From Molossus alvarezi (taxonomy: Eukaryota; Chordata; Mammalia; Chiroptera; Molossidae), in contig CM073895.1 in assembly GCA_037176705.1 (NCBI GenBank), forward strand, positions 104,606,551 through 104,670,550: a stretch of DNA of 64,000 nucleotides. Direction: 5' to 3'. Of the stretch, positions 45,989 through 55,818 are shown piece by piece. The position numbers and the translations under genes were made by a program. The notes under the pieces were generated by a model, which ran no database searches, was not told the origin of the DNA, and saw only the letters and a program-made list of their open reading frames with translations. Numbering within the stretch: the stretch's first letter is position 1; each line of letters begins with the position of its first letter.

Positions 45989-47995
45989 GCGCTGGCTCCG
46001 GCATCTGGCACTGCTGGGGACACGGCTGGGAGGTGGGCGTGTGCCGCCTTGGTCACCTGAATACATGTCACCACTTTCACCACACCTGGCATCTCCAGCA
46101 TGGGGAGGACCCTTCCTTGACACCTGTCTTGACCATCATCACTCATGCTGACACATTCTGCCAGTTCAGTTCCACCGGCAGGACCTTCTGGGTTCTGCTG
46201 CCGTCACAGTGAAAACAAACCAACAAAGTCTCCATGAGGGCGAGCCCTGCTGGGGCCCAGCCCTGTGGGGAGGGAGGCTGCCCGGGAGGGGGCAGGACCA
46301 GCGCCCTGCTGGGGCCCAGCCCTGTGGGAGGGAGGCTGCCCGGCCCAGGGGCCAGTCTTCTCAGCAGTGCGTGGTTCACAGGCAGGAAAAGCTGTCCACT
46401 GAGCGGAGCAGTTCTCTCCCGACAACTGAGCCACGACAGTGGAACGGAGGCGGCTGCTGGGCTGGAGGACGCCCGACCTGGACGACGGAGGCCTGCACAG
46501 TGGTCACTAGCTGGCTCCCTGCCCGGGCTCCAGCCATCACCGGCCTCCGGGGCCGAAGGTCCTGCATCTGAGCCATCGCAGGCCGTCCTCCCACAGACCA
46601 GCTCCTCGAAAGGGGTGGCCACGCTTCCCAGTCCAGAGCAGGGGACGCCCCGGGCTCAGGACAGCCCCTCAGCATCCCTTCCTGCCACAGAACCAGGCAG
46701 GCTGGGGCTGGGGAGTCCACTTACCGCCAGTATCCTCTGCAAGGAGGAGAAAGCCCCCCACTAAGGCACGTGGTTTAGACACGGGGTAAGGTCACCTGAA
46801 GCCGAAGTGTGTTCTTTGGCCGGGTTGTCAGAGGGGACCCCGGCCCACAGAGTCCACACTCTGCCCTGCGGGGGCTGCGGGCAGCTTCTCCACAGGCTTC
46901 TTCAGCCTCGATGACCCATCCGCTCTCCTCCGCGGCCACCTCCTCGGGTCAGGGCACACGAAAGGTGTCTCCGCGCCTGTTCTACAGGTGAGGACCCCGA
47001 CTCACGACAGCACAGAGTGGCCCAGCCCAGGCGTGGCAGGTTCAAAGCCAGCACTTTCTCCACCATGGCCCTCCCCTGGCCCCCGCCCACCAAGCCCACT
47101 CCACCTGTTCCCCATCGTCAGCCTGGGCCCTGGTGCACCCAGGGGTGTGGGCGTGGGCCCGAGGCCGCAGGGGCCTGCATGCCGAGGCTGGGCCTCCGGG
47201 GACGTCCGGGCTCTGCACTCACTGGCACACAGGTGAGGCCCTGGCCAAGGCTTGGCCTGTGGAGGCTCGGCGGGCGGCCGTGCCGTGAAGGAAGTGCTCC
47301 CTGAACTCCAAGCAGCAGGCAGGCGACAGCAGCAGGCACCACGTGCCGCCCCAGGAGGACGCGCACTGGGCGTCCTGGCCCTGCTCCCTCCCTCTGGGCA
47401 GCAGGGGGCGCCACACTCCATGCAGGTGAGCGCATGGCCCACTGATCCCTGGTGAGTAGATGACCAGTGGGGACCCCATTGGTAAACCACAACTCTCGCC
47501 AGCCCACAGCACTGACTGGTCTTGATGGGGTGAGCTGAGGACCCAAAGCAGGCTCTCCCCACATTCAAGAGGGAGCACAAAGCTTGAGAGACCTTCACGG
47601 AAACCCTGGCTTCACTACACTTAATGACGCCCCTGACCCTTCAGTTTCTCGCCCTTCAAGATGGGGGCAGAGCACAATGTCCTCACCGGTCATCCCACTG
47701 GCCAGCCCCATTGGGATCCCCTCGACAAAGATGTGTTCCATTCTCTACAGATGACTCCGGGAAATCCTGCCCCTAGGCATTTATTTTTAGGGGTTACTAA
47801 GGTAAGTCTTTCTTACCTAAGTGTCGGTCGATGGTCAATGGGCTCAAGTCTTAGCAGTCACCAGCTCTCCGGTGTTCCCAGCATTCGGGCCAGATGAGCG
47901 CCGGGTCCTTCCCTCGGCCCGAGAAGGAGCCTGCTCCCAAGGGCAGGTGCATTCCTGGGGCCTGGGACGCAGGGCTGCCGAGCCCGCCAGGCAGA
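45989..47995. other. Single-copy DNA with a 54-57 bp duplication and a MIR-like fragment
   Basis: 'gccctgctggggcccagccc' with 'gggaggctgcccgg' occurs twice in tandem at about 46245-46345. At 46970-47080 'cctgttctacaggtgaggac', then 'gcacagagtggcccagccca' and 'ttcaaagccagcact', fit a MIR in plus orientation. No gene recognised. Confidence 0.4.
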
Positions 47996-48200
47996 GAGTG
48001 CGTGCGTGTGTGCATGCGTCTACATGTGTGTGTACATGTGTGTCTACACATGTGCGTCTACATGCATGTGTGTGCATGTGTCTGTGTGCAGGCATCTACA
48101 TGTGTGTGTCTACACGTGTGCATCTACATGCTTGTGTGTGCGTGTGTCTACGTGCAGGTGACTACATGTGTGCGTGTGTGCGTGCATCTACATGCGTGGT
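47996..48200. repeat. Imperfect TG-rich repeat
   Basis: Copies of 'tgtgtgtctacatgtgtgcg' and 'catctacatgcatgtgtgtg'; alternating purine-pyrimidine. Confidence 0.85.
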
Positions 48201-48720
48201 GCCAACCAAAGGCGGAAGGACCCCTGGAACAGTGGCACCAAGCCCAGCTGGGCGGCCTCCCGCTGGGCCAGGACAGCTGGACCCTGCATCAGGGAGCAGT
48301 GCTGCCAGTCACTCCTCAGGGAAGAGGTTTCCAGTGAAACCTCCACCTACACTGGTCTCTCCTCCTTTACATAGAGCACATTCTGAGCTGTAGTCCCTGC
48401 TCTTGGGCCCCTGGCATTTTGGGGAAACTGAGACGGGACGGTCTAGCCGTGTGGCTCAGGAAATGGGTAACGTGGCCGAGGCTTTCACAAGGGACATCCC
48501 AAGGCGTTGAGGGCAAGAGAACCTTCTTCAGGAGCCAGTGGCCGGGGAGCCGCCCTGCCCACCAGCCCAGGAGGAAAGCCAAGCTCTGTGCCAGCTGCCA
48601 GCCCCGCCACGGGCTCCTCTGGCCACCGGGCGGACCAGACCCGGTGCAGAGGGGCCTGCCCTGCTGCTCCTGCAGGCTCTGCCCCGAACAGGGCAGCCGT
48701 CCTTACGGGGAAGCCACGAG
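48201..48720. other. Single-copy DNA
   Basis: No recognised gene or repeat. Confidence 0.35.
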
Positions 48721-48930
48721 ACTCCCTCCCTTCCTCCCTCCTTCCCTCCCTCCCTCCTCCCTCCCTCCCTCCTTCCTTCCTTCACTTCCTCCCTCCCTCC
48801 TCCCTCCCTTCCTTCCTCCCTCCCTCCCTTCCTTCCTTTCTCTCTCCCTTCCTCTCCCCTTTCTTCCTTCCTCCCTCCCTTCCTTCCTCCCTCCCTTCCT
48901 TCCCTCCTCCTCTCCTGCCTTCCTTTTGCT
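48721..48930. repeat. Polypyrimidine (CCTT/CCCT)n tract, about 200 bp
   Basis: Almost uninterrupted C/T on the plus strand ('cccttcctccctccttccct' type units). The single clear break is 'tcactt' near 48782. Such tracts can form triplex H-DNA. Confidence 0.93.
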
Positions 48931-49918
48931 TCATCCCATGCAGTTTAAAAGCAGAACAGTTGTCATATGATGCACTGAATAACCTTACACTTTCCAAAAA
49001 GGACTACCCTCATGCCCACATGAGAAAGCTCCTGACCCAGCGGGCACTTTTCTAGGGCGTGGTGTGAACAGAGGCCTGGGGGAAGACGAGAGGGACCTGG
49101 TGGCATCTGGGCTGCCCAGATGGAGACGTTCACGGCCACAGAGACAGGTGAGGGGGACCTGAGTGGCCCCCAATGCAACGAAAGGCGGGCCAGCCGGGGG
49201 ACGGGCAGAGGTGGCGTGACACCCTGCCCCTGTGGACCCGTCTCTGGTGAACACACACGAGAGCACTGCCGGCTCAGACAGGGACATGGGGATGCCACTG
49301 CTGTCACCTGGCACCTATGCTTTCCTCCAGGGGTCATTCACCAACAGCTTGAGGTTTCCCTTTCAATGAGTGAAACTTAACTCCACACATGATAAAAGAA
49401 GATTTAGAAAATGCAATTCAGGCAACAGAGATTAGGGGGAAAGTAACAATGAAAACTATTGACACAATCCCAGAAGCACATTCTCCGGAAGCTCTCAAAG
49501 TCCGAGCACACTGAGCACAAGGAGACCCCACTGCACCCCTGTACAGGAAGCCTGGGCCTCACACACTGTGGGCTCTCTCCAGTGACCCCTTCAGAAGGGC
49601 AGCCCTGGCCGCACATCCAAACAAACTGTGGGTCTGAAATATGTGAACCCTTCCCGGGGAAACCGTGCACTGTGGTCTGTAACCCCAGATGAGATGTAAC
49701 CACTTCACACTGACGTGTCCGGAACTGCTTCAGGGCCCCCCAGGACTAACGAAACACACCTCCTCAATTCCCAGAACTAGGCCGGGCCAGGACCAGCCGC
49801 GAGGACGGGCTGGATGGAATTGGCGGACTCCTTGAAAGGGGTGCATCCCAGCGTCTGCTTCATTGTCGGCTCAGGGAACGCCCTGAGGAAACGGGGTGCG
49901 AGAGCCGCCGCTTGCCTG
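48931..49918. other. Single-copy DNA
   Basis: No recognised gene or repeat. Confidence 0.35.
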
Positions 49919-50926
49919 CCCCGTGGGGTGGGGTCTAGTGGGGAGTGGTGGGAGGGAGGACAGGCAGGGAGGACGTGTGTCCACGCACACCCCCATGGGG
50001 TGGGGTCTAGTGGGGAGTGGTGGGATGGAGGACAGGCAGGGAGGATGTGTGTCCACGCACACCCCCGTGGGGTGGGGTCTAGTGGGGAGTGGTGGGACGG
50101 AGGACAGGCAGGGAGGACCTATGTCCACGCACACCCCCGTGGGGTGGGGTCTAGTGGGCAGTGGTGGGAGGGAGGACAGGCAGGGAGGACGTGTGTCCAC
50201 GCACACCCCCGTGGGGTGGGGTCTAGTGGGGAGTGGTGGGATGGAGGACAGGCAGGGAGGACGTGTGTCCACGCACACCCCCGTGGGGTGGGGTCTAGTG
50301 GGGAGTGGTGGGAGGGAGGACAGGCAGGGAGGACGTGTGTCCACGCACACCCCCATGGGGTGGGGTCTAGTGGGCAGTGGTGGGAGGAAGGACAGGCAGG
50401 GAGGACGTGTGTCCACGCACACCCCCGTGGGGTGGGGTCTAGTGGGCAGTGGTGGGAGGGAGGACAGGCAGGGAGGACGTGTGTCCACGCACACCCCCGT
50501 GGGGTGGGGTCTAGTGGGCAGTGGTGGGAGGGAGGACAGGCAGGGAGGACGTGTGTCCACGCACACCCCCGTGGGGTGGGGTCTAGTGGGGAGTGGTGGG
50601 AGAGAGGACAGGCAGGGAGGACGTGTGTCCATGCACACCCCCGTGGGGTGGGGTCTAGTGGGGAGTGGTGGGAGGGAGGACAGGTAGGGAGGACGTGTGT
50701 CCACGCACACCCCCGTGGGGTGGGGTCTAGTGGGGAGTGGTGGGAGGGAGGACAGGCAGGGAGGACGTGTGTCCACGCACACCCCCGTGGGGTGGGGTCT
50801 AGTGGGGAGTGGTGGGACGGAGGACAGGCAGGGAGGACGTGTGTCCACGCACACCCCCGTGGGGTGGGGTCTAGTGGGGAGTGGTGGGAGGGAGGACAGG
50901 CAGGGAGGACGTGTGTCCACGCACAC
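49919..50926. repeat. Minisatellite, 14 units of exactly 72 bp
   Basis: The unit starts 'ccccgtggggtggggtctag', continues 'tggggagtggtgggagggag' and ends 'cgtgtgtccacgcacac'. The array spans 1008 bp, that is 14 units without length change. Variation is almost only substitution: 'ccatgggg' for 'ccgtgggg', 'gggcagtgg' for 'gggagtgg', and 'ggatgg', 'ggacgg' or 'ggaagg' for 'ggaggg'. Each unit has a motif of four G-runs, GGGG-T-GGGG-TCTAGT-GGG(G). Since 72 is divisible by three and the unit lacks stops in four frames, frames of 408 and 263 codons (plus) and 365 and 289 codons (minus) exist; this does not show coding. Confidence 0.98.
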
Positions 50927-51267
50927 CACACACAGGAACACTGCTTCCTCGGGGCAAACGCGAGCCACCAGCTGGACAGGAGATTCAAGATGCCCCCTCC
51001 CTCTCTTGGTGCCCTGACCTCCTGGACTGAAGCAGGGTAACTAAAGGGGCAAAAAGAAGAACCAATTCACTGCCTTATTTCTCTGAAAAATTCTGTTTAT
51101 TTGGAACACAAACAAAGGGTTTCATTGTGTTACCCTTATGAAGTCTGGAAGACACACCCGGTTGGGATTCTGCCCCACAGGGAATAGGACTTAGCAGAAG
51201 CCACTGTGAGGCATCAGCCTGGGGTCCTCCACAGCTCCTCCAATAGTTTCTTTACTTGAAACAACTC
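50927..51267. other. Short single-copy DNA
   Basis: AT-rich from 51050; no gene or repeat recognised. Confidence 0.4.
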
Positions 51268-52153
51268 AGGGATTTGAAATGGCGGCGGTGTGAATGGAAG
51301 CTACACAGACCATCTCCTGGCACCAAACTGGAATTACAACCAAAATAAAGACAAGTCATTGGGAAAAACAAACTGAAGAGCAGCTGGAGAGAACCTGTAT
51401 GACCAAGGACATAAAAGGACCCCAATTGAGCCTGGTAGGAGCTGCGGAGGCGCAAGAGGGTGGCCTGGGTGCCCACGGGCAGCAGCTGAGGGGTGTTAGT
51501 TGTGAGCTGCTCCCTCTGAGAAGTCAGGGGTTAAAACCCCAAGCCGGATCCCCAGCACAGAGTGGCAGAACATGGAAAGGCACCCACATAACACCTGGCT
51601 GAGAAAATCCCCAGAGCAGAGGTTCTGTCCAGCAGGGAGAGGCACTGGGAACACCGGCACCTCCCTGAAGGGCCAGGGCACTAAATTACAGCCACAGCCA
51701 CTCAAGGGAGGGCGGACTGCACTGGAGCTGTGTGAGGAGAGTTGGGGGTTCATGGCACTAGGAAGAGAGCTGGGAAGGAGGCTACCAGGAATTTCATGCT
51801 GAATCACAGGACACTAGCATTCTCACTCAAATAGCCCCTTCCCAGAGCCCTGGGGAGAAGCAACAGCCCCTCCCTCAGGAATTCAACACCAGCCAGTGGA
51901 AGAAATGCAAACAGAGGATACAACCAGCTGGATACAACCAGCAAGCAAGTAGGGGGAAAAAAGGGGGGGGGCTCAGAAAAATTTGTAATTTGGATGGCTC
52001 TCAGTGTTGGAGGTCCTGGCGCTGGGCACTGAGCTGTGAAGACAGAGGCTTGGACCCCTGTGCTGAGCCAATAATCCACACACAGAAACCATTTTCTTAT
52101 CAAAGCAACTTTAACCCAGAGGAAACCCTCCAAAACCCACTGAAACAGCCCAA
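51268..52153 (+). promoter_or_regulatory. LINE-1 5' UTR / internal promoter region
   Basis: Sequence between the 5' end and the ORF1 ATG. In the L1 family this region holds the internal Pol II promoter. Individual factor sites are not identified. It contains a G-run at 51963-51970. Confidence 0.6.
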
Positions 52154-53035
52154 ATGGTGAAACAAAGAAACAAATCCCAAATGAAAGAACAAAAGAATTC
52201 TACAGAAGAAGGGATAAATGAAATGGAATTAAGCAACTTATCAGAGGTAGAGTTCAGAGTAATGATTATGAGGGAGCTCAACAGCATCAGTAAAGATATA
52301 GAAACATTGAAAATCAACCACTGAAGTGAAAAACCACCAAGCAGGAATGAAGAATGACATAGCATAAATAAAGAATACATTGGAAGAAATAACCATAAGA
52401 TTAGAGGAAGCCAAGGATTGGATCAGTGACTTAGAAGACAGGGTAGAAGAAATCACCCAATCAGAGAAATGAAAATAAAATACAATAAAAAAACAGAAGG
52501 ATAGTTTGAGAGAGCTGTGGGACAACATGAAACATAACAACATCTGCATCATAGGAATTCTAGAAGAAAATGAGCAAGCGTGAGAGAATATATTTGAAGA
52601 AACAGTGACAGAAAACTTCCCTAACTTGGTGAAGGAAAAAGGCATACAAGTTCAAGAAGCATAGAGAGCCCCAAGTAAGAAGAAACCAAAGACGCCCACA
52701 CCAAGACACATCATAATAAAAATGCCAATAATTAAAGACAAAGACAGAATCTTAAAGGCAGCAAGAGATAAACAACAGGTTACCTACAAAAAAGCCCTCA
52801 TATGGCTATCAGCTGATTTCTCAAAAGAAACACTACAGGCTAGACGGGAATGACATGAAGTAGTCAAGGTAATGAAAAACAAGGATCTGAATCCAAGACT
52901 ACTCTATCCACAGCAAGGCCAACATTCAAAATAGAAGGTGAAATAAAGAGCTTCCCAGACCAAAAAAAAAGGCTAAGGAAATATATTAGCACCAAACCAG
53001 CACTGCAAGAAATGTTAAAAGGACTGCTGCAATAA
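52154..53035 (+). pseudogene. LINE-1 ORF1 (RNA-binding chaperone), broken
   Basis: The ATG at 52154 opens a frame beginning MVKQRNKSQMKEQKNS. An in-frame TGA at 52322 stops it after 56 codons. Further on, a coiled-coil-like stretch rich in Glu, Leu and Lys (about 52380-52470), an RRM-like part with 'NICIIGILEENEQ' (about 52535-52580) and a C-terminal part with 'KDRILKAARDKQQVTYK' (about 52735-52795) can be read in pieces, interrupted by stops near 52580 and 52660. The original stop is TAA at 53033-53035. In intact L1 this protein forms trimers that coat L1 RNA; this copy cannot make it. Confidence 0.85.
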
Positions 53036-53066
53036 GCAGAAGAAACAGGGAGAGAAACATAACCAT

Positions 53067-53081
53067 AATAAATAAAAATGG
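53067..53081 (+). repeat. Target-site duplication, left copy, carrying a duplicated ATG
   Basis: AATAAATAAAAATGG at 53067-53081 is repeated exactly at 53349-53363. The right copy contains the ORF2 start codon. Confidence 0.9.
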
Positions 53082-53348
53082 AGCCCTGGCCGGTTTGGCT
53101 CAGCGGTTAGAGCGTCGGCCTGCGGTACGAAGAGACCCGGGTTCGGTTCCCGCTAAGGGCACGTACTTCGGCTGCAGTTTGTCCCCGGCCCTGGTTGGTC
53201 ATGCGGGTGGCAGCCACTCGATGTGTCCCTTTCACGTCGATGTTTCTCTCTCTCTTTTCCTCTCTCTCCCTCCCACTCTATCTGTACAAAAAATGGAAAA
53301 ATGTCCTCAGGTGAGGATAAAAAAATAATAATAATAAATAAATAAATA
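53082..53348 (+). mobile_element. VES-type SINE at the ORF2 start of the L1
   Basis: The head 'gccctggccggtttggctca', A box and B box-like 'cgggttcggttcccgc', 'ctcgatgtgtccctttcacg', CT tail, 'aaaaatgtcctcaggtgagg' and a tail partly converted to (AATA)n or (AAAT)n are present. The 15-bp duplication is perfect. It lies in the gap between ORF1 and ORF2. Confidence 0.95.
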
Positions 53349-54332
53349 AATAAATAAAAATGGCAATAAATAAGTACATATCAATAATAACCTTAAATGT
53401 AAATGGACTAAATACTCCAATCAAAAGACACAGAGTAGCTGAATGGATAAGAAAGCTTGACTCACATATATGTTGTCTACAAGAGACCCACCTCACAACA
53501 AAAGACTCACATAGGTTGAAAGTGAAGGGTTGGAAAAAATTTTTTTCAAGCAAATGGAAAGGGAAAAAAAGCTGGGGTAACAATACTTACCCATAACTAG
53601 AGACAAAGAAGGCCATTACATAATATTGAAAGGATCTATCCAACAGGAGGATATAACCTTGGTAAACATATATGTGTCCAATGTAGGAGCACCAATATAT
53701 ATTTTAAAACTTCTGCAGGACTTCAAGGGAGAAATCAACAGCACTACAATCATAACAGGGGACTTCAACACCCTGCTGACATCACTGGATAGATCCCCTA
53801 GACATAAAATTAGCAAGGAAACAGAGACTCTAAATGATGAACTAAATCAAGTGGATTTAATACATATTTACAGAGAATTACACCCCAAAACTACAGAACT
53901 TACATTCTTCTCAAGTGCACATGGGACATTCTCAAAGAAACACCACGTTAGGACACAAACTAAGTCTCTACAAGTTCAAGAAGACTGAAATCATATCAAG
54001 CATCTTCTCAGATCACAATGGCCTGAAACTAGAAATTAATTACAATTAAAACACTCAAAAATATTCAAACACATGGAAGCTAAATAGCATGTTATTAAAC
54101 AATGAATGGGTTACCAAGAAGATCAAAGAAGAAATAAAAAAACTTCCTGGAAATTAATGAAAACAAACACACAACAACACAAATTCTATTAGATGGAACA
54201 CAGCGAAAGCAGTTCTGAGAGGGAAGTTCATAACACTATAGGCCTATCTCAAGAAACAAGAAAAATTTCTAATTGATTATCAAACCCTACACCTTAAAGA
54301 ACTAGAAAGTAAACAAAAGAAAAACCCAGAGC

Positions 54333-54573
54333 GCCCTGGCCAGTTTGGCTCAACGGTTAGAGTGTCGGCCTGTGGTCCAGAGAGACTCAGGTTCGGTTCC
54401 CGCTAGGGGCACGTATCTCAGTTGCAGTTTGTCCCTGGCCCTGGGTGGGTCATGTGGGAGACAGCCACTCGATGTGTCCCTTTCATATCGATGTCTCTCT
54501 CTCTTCCTCTCTCTCCCTCCCACTCTATCTGAACAAAAAGTGGGGAAATGTCCTCGAGTGAGGATTAAAAAGA
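54333..54573 (+). mobile_element. VES-type SINE inside L1 ORF2
   Basis: The head 'gccctggccagtttggctca', B box-like 'caggttcggttcccgct' and 'gggaaatgtcctcgagtgag' are present, with a perfect 18-bp duplication AAAAGAAAAACCCAGAGC at 54315-54332 and 54574-54591. It has more substitutions than the copy at 53082. Confidence 0.95.
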
Positions 54574-55592
54574 AAAAGAAAAACCCAGAGCAAGTAGAAG
54601 GGAAGAAATAGTAATGGTCAGAACAGAAATAAATGACAGAGAGACTTAAAAAAAACAAAAAAAAAAACAGTTCAAAAGATCAATGAAACAAAGAACTGGT
54701 TCTTTGTACAGATCAACAAGATTGATGAATCCTTAGCCAGACTCACCAAGAAACAAAGAGAGAGGACACAGATAAACTAAATCAGAAACGAAAGGGGAGA
54801 AATAACAACTGATACCACAGAAATACAACAATTGTTAAAAAATACTATGAACAATTATACACCAACATATTGGACAATCTAGGCAAAATGCACAAATTCT
54901 AAATTCACACAGTTTCCCAAAATTGAACCGGGAAGAGACAGAAAACTTGAACAGACCAATAACAACTAAGAAAATTGAAGATGTAATCAATAAACTCCCA
55001 GTAAACAAAAGCCTGGGCCTGGATGGCTTTACAGGGAGTTTTACCGAACATTCAAAGAAAAATTAACACCCATTCTCCTCCAACTATTCAAAAAAATTCA
55101 AGAAGGAAGATTTCCAAACTCTTTTTATGAGGCCAGCATAATCCCAATTCCAAAACCAGATAAAGACACTACAAAGAAAGAAAACTACAGCCCAATATCC
55201 CTGATGAACATAGAGGCCAAAATTCTTAACAAAACATTAGCAAATTGGATCCAGAAACACATTTAAAATTATTCACCATGACCAAGTGGGATTCATCCCA
55301 GGGAGGCAAGGCTGGTACAATATTTGCAAATCAATAAATGTGATACACCACATAAACAAAATGAGAGCTAAAAGTCATATGATCATATCAATAGGTGCTA
55401 AAAATTTGACAAAATCCAGAGCCCATTTCTGATAAAAACACTCAGCAATGTGGGAATAAAGGGATCATATCTCAACATAATAAAGGCTATATATGAAAAA
55501 CCTACAGCCAACATCATACTCAATGGGCAAAAACTAAAAGCATTTTCCTTAAGAACAGAAACAAGACAGGGATGCCCACTTTCGCCACTCTT

Positions 55593-55818
55593 GTTTTTTT
55601 TTAAATATTTTTTCTTTATTGATTTTTTTTAGAGAGAGGAAGGGAGAGGGATGGAGAGACAGAAATATCTATGAGTGAGAAGAATGATTGGCTGCCACCT
55701 GCATGCCGCCCACTGGGGATTTGGCCCACAACCTGGGCATGTGCCCTGACCAGGAACTGAACTGGAGACTTCTTGATGCATGGGTTGATGCTCAACCACT
55801 GAGCCACACAGGCCAGAC
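55593..55818 (-). mobile_element. VES-type SINE inside L1 ORF2, opposite orientation
   Basis: T-rich tail, 'ctttattgattttttttaga', 'ttggctgccacctgcatgcc', 'gtgccctgaccaggaactga', 'gagccacacaggccag'. The flanks share 'ttcgccactctt' (55581-55592) and 'ttgccagtctt' (55819-55829), an imperfect duplication. It is of the 'caataaa' kind, with a diverged duplication compared with the two plus-strand SINEs in the same L1. Confidence 0.93.

Noticed and set aside
47821..48393. Cys/Val-rich frame (190 codons)
   Set aside because: Most of it is translation of the TG-rich repeat.
48419..49055. Leu/Pro/Ser-rich frames
   Set aside because: They are translations of the polypyrimidine tract.
49919..50926. 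CRISPR-like regular array
   Set aside because: Units are directly contiguous with no unique spacers, and the DNA is mammalian.
49814..51040. 408-codon plus-strand frame and 365-codon minus-strand frame
   Set aside because: Both are translations of the same 72-bp repeat; four frames are open at once, and no start, signal or unique domain supports a protein.
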